NCBI GenBank assembly: GCA_900552095.1
Contig: URYM01000015.1
Coordinates: 1 to 17,162 of the forward strand
DNA length: 17,162 bases
Origin: an uncultured Blautia sp.
GTDB lineage: Bacteria > Bacillota > Clostridia > Lachnospirales > Lachnospiraceae
Reading direction: 5' to 3'
In this document: positions 14,730-17,162 of the stretch, in pieces
Numbering within the stretch: position 1 is the first letter of the stretch
Layout of the letters: each line of letters opens with the position of its first letter
Notes under the pieces: model-generated
Seen by the model: the letters and a program-made list of their open reading frames with translations, nothing else
Told to the model about the DNA's origin: nothing
The model's database searches: none
Position numbers and translations under genes: made by a program

Positions 14730-15966
14730 CTGCTTCACCCTTTCTCTTCGTTCTCACAACTGTAAAGATACCAAACAGTACGGAGAATACCGCTACAATG
14801 CAGGCTCCCACAACGATCGTATTTCCCTGCGTGCCTGAACCGGTCTGCTGCTGCTCCATCACTTTTTCTTCGGAGGTAAGGATTCCCTCTCCTTTTTTCA
14901 CACCCTCGACAGCCGCCATAAATTCATCCGCATATTCGCTTCCGATCTCACCCCGGAGCCACTCCAGAACAGGCTCCTGCGCAGCTTCTTTAAAGGTTTC
15001 CTTTTCTTCAGCCGTGGGAATGTATACTTCCATATCGGAATCCTGCAGCGCCTGCAGAGCCAGCTCTTCATTTGCACAGTTTGCACCTCGCATGGACTCC
15101 TGTGCCAGGCGTCCTCCTCTGTCTACAACCTGCTGCAGATCTGCCGGCAGAGACTGATAGAAGTCCTCGTTCATCATAAGCACCAGAGAGGAAATCGAAT
15201 GCTGATCCAGTGTATAATATTTCTGAACTTCCTGAAGAGAACCATTCAGCACGTTAGCCGGCGGATTTTCCTGCCCGTCTACCACGCCCGTCTGCAGAGA
15301 AGTATATAACTCTGCCCAGGCAATCGGAGTTGCCACAGCTCCCATAGATTCCAGCATTGTGGTATACGCCGGAATCTCCATCGACCGGATCTTCAGCCCT
15401 TTCAGGTCATCTGCCGTCCGGATAGGACGCACATTGTTGGAAATGCTCCGGAACCCGCCGTTGTCCGAAGAAGCCAGAAGCCGAATTCCCAGCTGATTTC
15501 TCATGTCATTAAACAGGGATGCCATAAATTCCGAATCCAGCATATCATAAAACTGTGTCCGGTCATCAAAAAGATAGGGAACACAGAGCACCTGCAGTTT
15601 GGGATACAGAGTGGAAAGTTCTCCGTCTCCCGTCACACAGGCCTGCACCACATTCTGCATGCACTGGCTCAGACCCTCTGAACTTCCTCCCAGAACTCCT
15701 GAATCATAGATCTCTACTTTGATCCGCCCGCCGGAATTCTGTTCTACATAATTCTTAAAGGCAAAACATCCTGCATTTACCGTATCAATTACATTCTGTC
15801 CGTCAATATTAGTAAAGGGAGCATTGCTGTTCGCGATCTTGATCGTGTACTCCGCTTCCTCCGCCTTTGCAGGCGTCGTTCCAAAAAAAGTTCCCGCCAA
15901 AAGAATTGCCAGGGCTGACACCCCCGCCACGCCCTTTTTTATTATCGTTTTTGCTCTTCCGTTCAT
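14719..15966 (-). CDS. dctP: TRAP transporter substrate-binding protein DctP with C-terminal membrane anchor
   Basis: DctP captures the substrate outside the cell and delivers it to DctQM. The 415-residue protein has a Sec signal peptide (basic start, hydrophobic core about 13-29, cleavage near TTPAKA-EE at 35-36) without a lipobox Cys. The body is typical of sugar-acid TRAP proteins: EYTIKIANSNAP, GGRIKVEIYDSGVLGG, LDSEFMASLF, LKIRSMEIPAY and LYTSLQTGVVDGQENPP at about 225-240. DctP proteins are usually 320-340 residues. This one continues with a Gln/Gly/Ser/Thr linker (QQQTGSGTQG) and a hydrophobic segment at 383-404, followed by RTKRK, a stop-transfer layout. So it seems held at the membrane by its C-terminus rather than by lipid. 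ATG at 15966 with GGAGG at about 7 bases is preferred to the GTG at 15981. Confidence 0.92.
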   Translation of the reverse strand: MNGRAKTIIKKGVAGVSALAILLAGTFFGTTPAKAEEAEYTIKIANSNAPFTNIDGQNVIDTVNAGCFAFKNYVEQNSGGRIKVEIYDSGVLGGSSEGLSQCMQNVVQACVTGDGELSTLYPKLQVLCVPYLFDDRTQFYDMLDSEFMASLFNDMRNQLGIRLLASSDNGGFRSISNNVRPIRTADDLKGLKIRSMEIPAYTTMLESMGAVATPIAWAELYTSLQTGVVDGQENPPANVLNGSLQEVQKYYTLDQHSISSLVLMMNEDFYQSLPADLQQVVDRGGRLAQESMRGANCANEELALQALQDSDMEVYIPTAEEKETFKEAAQEPVLEWLRGEIGSEYADEFMAAVEGVKKGEGILTSEEKVMEQQQTGSGTQGNTIVVGACIVAVFSVLFGIFTVVRTKRKGEADEK

Positions 15967-15999
15967 CTTACCCCTCCGCACGCCGGATTTTCCGGTTTC

Positions 16000-16638
16000 T
16001 TATTTCAGCAGTTCTCTGATACAGTCCATCATTTCCTGATCCCGGGCATTTTCAAACAGCTGCTCCTTTGTTCCTTCCGGAGCCAGTGTTTCTTTCAGGA
16101 AGTCCCGGTCAATTTCTTTTAAGATGGCAGTCATATCTTTGCAGGTTACTTTTTTAACATCCTCCAGGATTCCCTTATTTCTCTTCTCCGCAGCAGCCCA
16201 TTCTTTGGGAAATCCTCCGCCCGGCTCCTCCTCAAAAAGGCGCTCAAACAGATAACGCAGCTTCACTTCACTGCCCCATCCAAACCCTTTTGCAAAAGGC
16301 ATTGCAATCGCATTCCCTGCATTTACCTGAGAAAACAGGTAGCCGTCCAGAGGTTCTTCCGCAAATCCGCAGAATACGTTGGGGAAAGCATTGCAGGCTA
16401 ACATAGCTCCCATTCCTGTTCCGCATCCGGTGATTACAAAATCAGCTGCACCGGAATTCAGAAGAATTCCTGCCAGAAGACCTGCCTGCACATAACTTCT
16501 CTGATTGCCGTCTTCTTCCGAATACCGTCCGTAATTAAAAGCCGTATGTCCCATAGGCTCCGTCACTTTTTTCAGCGTCTCGAAAATCAGTTCATTTTTT
16601 CCCGCCTGACTGTTTTCATTAATGAGTGCAATTTTCAT
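16000..16638 (-). CDS. dhuI: RpiB/LacA/LacB-family isomerase, DhuI-like (4-deoxy-L-threo-5-hexosulose uronate isomerase)
   Basis: The 212-residue protein belongs to the RpiB/LacAB sugar-phosphate isomerase superfamily: MKIALINENSQAGKN at the start, ADFVITGCGTGMGAMLACN at 66-83 with the family catalytic Cys 72, and NAGNAIAMPFAKG at 106-118. Ordinary RpiB is about 150 residues. The extra C-terminal part (YLFERLFEEEPGGGFP, then EIDRDFLKETL) matches what I recall of the streptococcal DhuI group, which converts the keto form of unsaturated glucuronate or iduronate (DHU) to DK-II, doing the job of KduI. The kduD/DhuD-type dehydrogenase, KDG kinase and KDPG aldolase in the window support this. AAAGGAG lies 8 bases before the ATG. 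It is the first gene of the transporter unit, 33 bases before dctP. An unrelated pentose or deoxy-sugar isomerase is the alternative. Confidence 0.82.
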   Translation of the reverse strand: MKIALINENSQAGKNELIFETLKKVTEPMGHTAFNYGRYSEEDGNQRSYVQAGLLAGILLNSGAADFVITGCGTGMGAMLACNAFPNVFCGFAEEPLDGYLFSQVNAGNAIAMPFAKGFGWGSEVKLRYLFERLFEEEPGGGFPKEWAAAEKRNKGILEDVKKVTCKDMTAILKEIDRDFLKETLAPEGTKEQLFENARDQEMMDCIRELLK

Positions 16639-16661
16639 TTTTCATTCTCCTTTACATTTTC

Positions 16662-16675
16662 TGTAAGCGCTTTCA
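16662..16675. promoter_or_regulatory. LacI-family/cre-like operator 2
   Basis: TGTAAGCGCTTTCA fits the cre consensus TGWAANCGNTNWCA at every position and shares TGTNAGCGCTNNCA with operator 1. It lies 24 bases upstream of the dhuI start and about 10 bases downstream of the predicted -10, where a bound protein would block initiation or early elongation. Confidence 0.82.
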
Positions 16676-16684
16676 TTTACATAT

Positions 16685-16713
16685 ACCTTACATCTATAGT
16701 AATATTTTGTCAA
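16685..16713 (-). promoter_or_regulatory. Predicted promoter of the dhuI-dctP-dctQ-dctM unit
   Basis: Minus strand TTGACA (16708-16713, perfect -35), 17 bases, TAAGGT (16685-16690, weak -10 keeping the TA and final T). The predicted start point is near 16678, placing operator 2 over the first transcribed bases. Confidence 0.6.
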
Positions 16714-16880
16714 TATCTCCGCATATATCTTTCTATTTTTGTATATTTAGTCCAATATCACATGCTCTCATTTATGCAATTTTAATATTTGTTTTTTATT
16801 TTTTTCATATCTTACACAAACCAGGACGGGCTGGCAGTTTGGGAAATAAATTTGAAATGACAAAAAGAATACGGACTGAA
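16714..16880. other. AT-rich intergenic stretch without a recognised gene
   Basis: Between the dhuI promoter and the hairpin at 16881 I see no ribosome binding site with a plausible reading frame and no recognisable RNA family. The sequence is very AT-rich, with runs of T on the plus strand at about 16791-16806. Plus-strand frames here have low-complexity Phe/Tyr/Ile translations and no start signal. It may contribute upstream-element activity to the dhuI promoter. Confidence 0.5.
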
Positions 16881-16922
16881 ACAGGCAGAGCCCCGGGGGA
16901 ATAACCCCAGGGCTCTGCCTGT
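16881..16922. terminator. Strong hairpin after the 34-aa peptide gene
   Basis: ACAGGCAGAGCCC (16881-16893) pairs with GGGCTCTGCCTGT (16910-16922) over 13 bases. A C-A mismatch, four more GC pairs and a GAATAA loop complete the stem. After the stem, the minus strand has only TTTCAG and the plus strand CTTTATAAAAA, so the U-tract is poor in both directions. The likely role is termination of the response regulator/peptide transcript, 19 bases after the peptide stop. Confidence 0.7.
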
Positions 16923-16941
16923 CTTTATAAAAATGTGTCTT

Positions 16942-17046
16942 TTACTTTATTATATAATCCTTCGCTAAAGATACAGAATTGACACTTGAATAATCAATAG
17001 AGGCTGCTAAAGCCAAGCAAAAACTTTTCAAAGAAATTTTCTTCAT
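16942..17046 (-). CDS. 34-residue peptide of unknown function
   Basis: A short frame starts at ATG 17044-17046, preceded by GGCGGAGG at about 8 bases, one of the better ribosome sites in the window, and ends with TAA at 16942. The product begins MKKISLKS, continues with a short hydrophobic run FCLALAAS and a polar part IDYSSVNS, and ends AKDYIIK. A basic start plus hydrophobic run suggests an exported or membrane-associated peptide. The hydrophobic run is short for a signal peptide and there is a single Cys at residue 10. It lies 35 bases after the stop of a response regulator gene and before a strong hairpin, so it seems to be the last gene of that transcript. It could be a signalling or precursor peptide. 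It does not show the usual AgrD layout. I do not recognise a family. Confidence 0.55.
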   Translation of the reverse strand: MKKISLKSFCLALAASIDYSSVNSVSLAKDYIIK

Positions 17047-17081
17047 TCTCGTTGCCTCCGCCCATATTTTTTGATTCTTTC

Positions 17082-17114
17082 TTACACTTTAAACCGATAC
17101 CCCACTCCCCAGAT
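17082..17114 (-). CDS. 3' end of an OmpR-family response regulator gene
   Basis: Only 10 codons and the stop remain before the adapter: I-W-G-V-G-Y-R-F-K-V-stop. The string WGVGYRF is the classic end of the winged-helix DNA-binding domain of OmpR/PhoB response regulators, where the last beta hairpin reads VWGVGYRF. The rest of the gene is beyond the contig end. The adjacent biological sequence would normally hold the receiver domain and possibly a histidine kinase gene. The call rests on a short but very characteristic motif. Confidence 0.7.
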   Translation of the reverse strand: MWGVGYRFKV

Positions 17115-17162
17115 CTGTCTCTTATACACATCTCCGAGCCCACGAGACCGTACTAGATCTCG
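17115..17162 (+). other. Illumina Nextera transposase and P7 adapter (assembly contamination)
   Basis: CTGTCTCTTATACACATCT (17115-17133) is the Tn5 mosaic end used in Nextera libraries. CCGAGCCCACGAGAC (17134-17148) is the Nextera read 2 tail. CGTACTAG (17149-17156) matches the i7 index N702 as I remember it, and ATCTCG (17157-17162) is the start of the P7 flow-cell sequence. The order and spacing are exact, so this is untrimmed read-through, not genome. Confidence 0.99.

Noticed and set aside
16942..17046. AgrD-type cyclic lactone autoinducer precursor
   Set aside because: The usual AgrD layout (longer hydrophobic leader, a Cys or Ser in the processed core, acidic/proline tail) is not seen, and no AgrB-like gene is in the window.
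17115..17133. Tn5/IS50 mosaic end as evidence of a natural transposon
   Set aside because: It is immediately followed by Nextera read 2, index and P7 sequence, so it is a library artefact.

Overview
The window looks like a chromosomal contig end from a Gram-positive anaerobe of the Clostridia, most likely Lachnospiraceae. This is an inference from protein families, strong GGAGG-type ribosome binding sites, the holB-ricT-trmN6-rsmI gene order and the Mfd/Pth pair. No rRNA or other taxonomic marker is present. Every gene I accept lies on the minus strand, so transcription runs from high to low coordinates. The last 48 bases (17115-17162) are not biological: they are Illumina Nextera transposase/P7 adapter sequence.

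Right edge (16881-17114): the last codons of an OmpR-type response regulator (IWGVGYRFKV-stop) run into the adapter. A 34-codon peptide gene with a good ribosome binding site and a strong hairpin follow.

Uronate region (7983-16713): three transcription units appear to form one pathway. Unit 1 is an RpiB-family isomerase (DhuI-like) followed by a three-part TRAP transporter (substrate-binding protein, DctQ, DctM). Unit 2 is a single LacI-family regulator. Unit 3 is a KduD/DhuD-like short-chain dehydrogenase, a D-2-hydroxyacid dehydrogenase, a KDPG aldolase fused to a VOC (glyoxalase-like) domain, and KDG kinase, ending in a strong hairpin. Units 1 and 3 each have a near-identical palindromic operator (TGTNAGCGCTNNCA) at the predicted promoter. 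The likely route is: unsaturated uronate or its keto form in, isomerised by DhuI, reduced by the dehydrogenase to KDG, phosphorylated to KDPG, and cleaved to pyruvate plus glyceraldehyde-3-phosphate. No polysaccharide lyase or unsaturated glucuronyl hydrolase is present here.

Housekeeping unit (3770-7962): a guanylate-kinase-like protein, DNA polymerase III delta' (holB), RicT, TrmN6-like methyltransferase and RsmI, tightly packed behind an extended -10 promoter. This resembles the Bacillus tmk-holB-yaaT-yabB-rsmI cluster, with the Gmk-like protein where Tmk would be.

Metal/translation unit (1-3762): from a near-consensus promoter come a 77-aa HPr-like protein, a strong hairpin, a COG0523 G3E GTPase with a His/Cys metal-binding repeat, a second G3E-like protein fused to what looks like a YcgQ/DUF1980 C-terminal domain, peptidyl-tRNA hydrolase, and the N-terminal fifth of Mfd, cut by the window start.

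The most unusual items are the TRAP substrate-binding protein that swaps a lipobox for a C-terminal transmembrane anchor, the aldolase-VOC fusion, the G3E-DUF1980 fusion and the peptide gene beside the response regulator. I found no CRISPR array, tRNA, rRNA, insertion sequence or phage gene.
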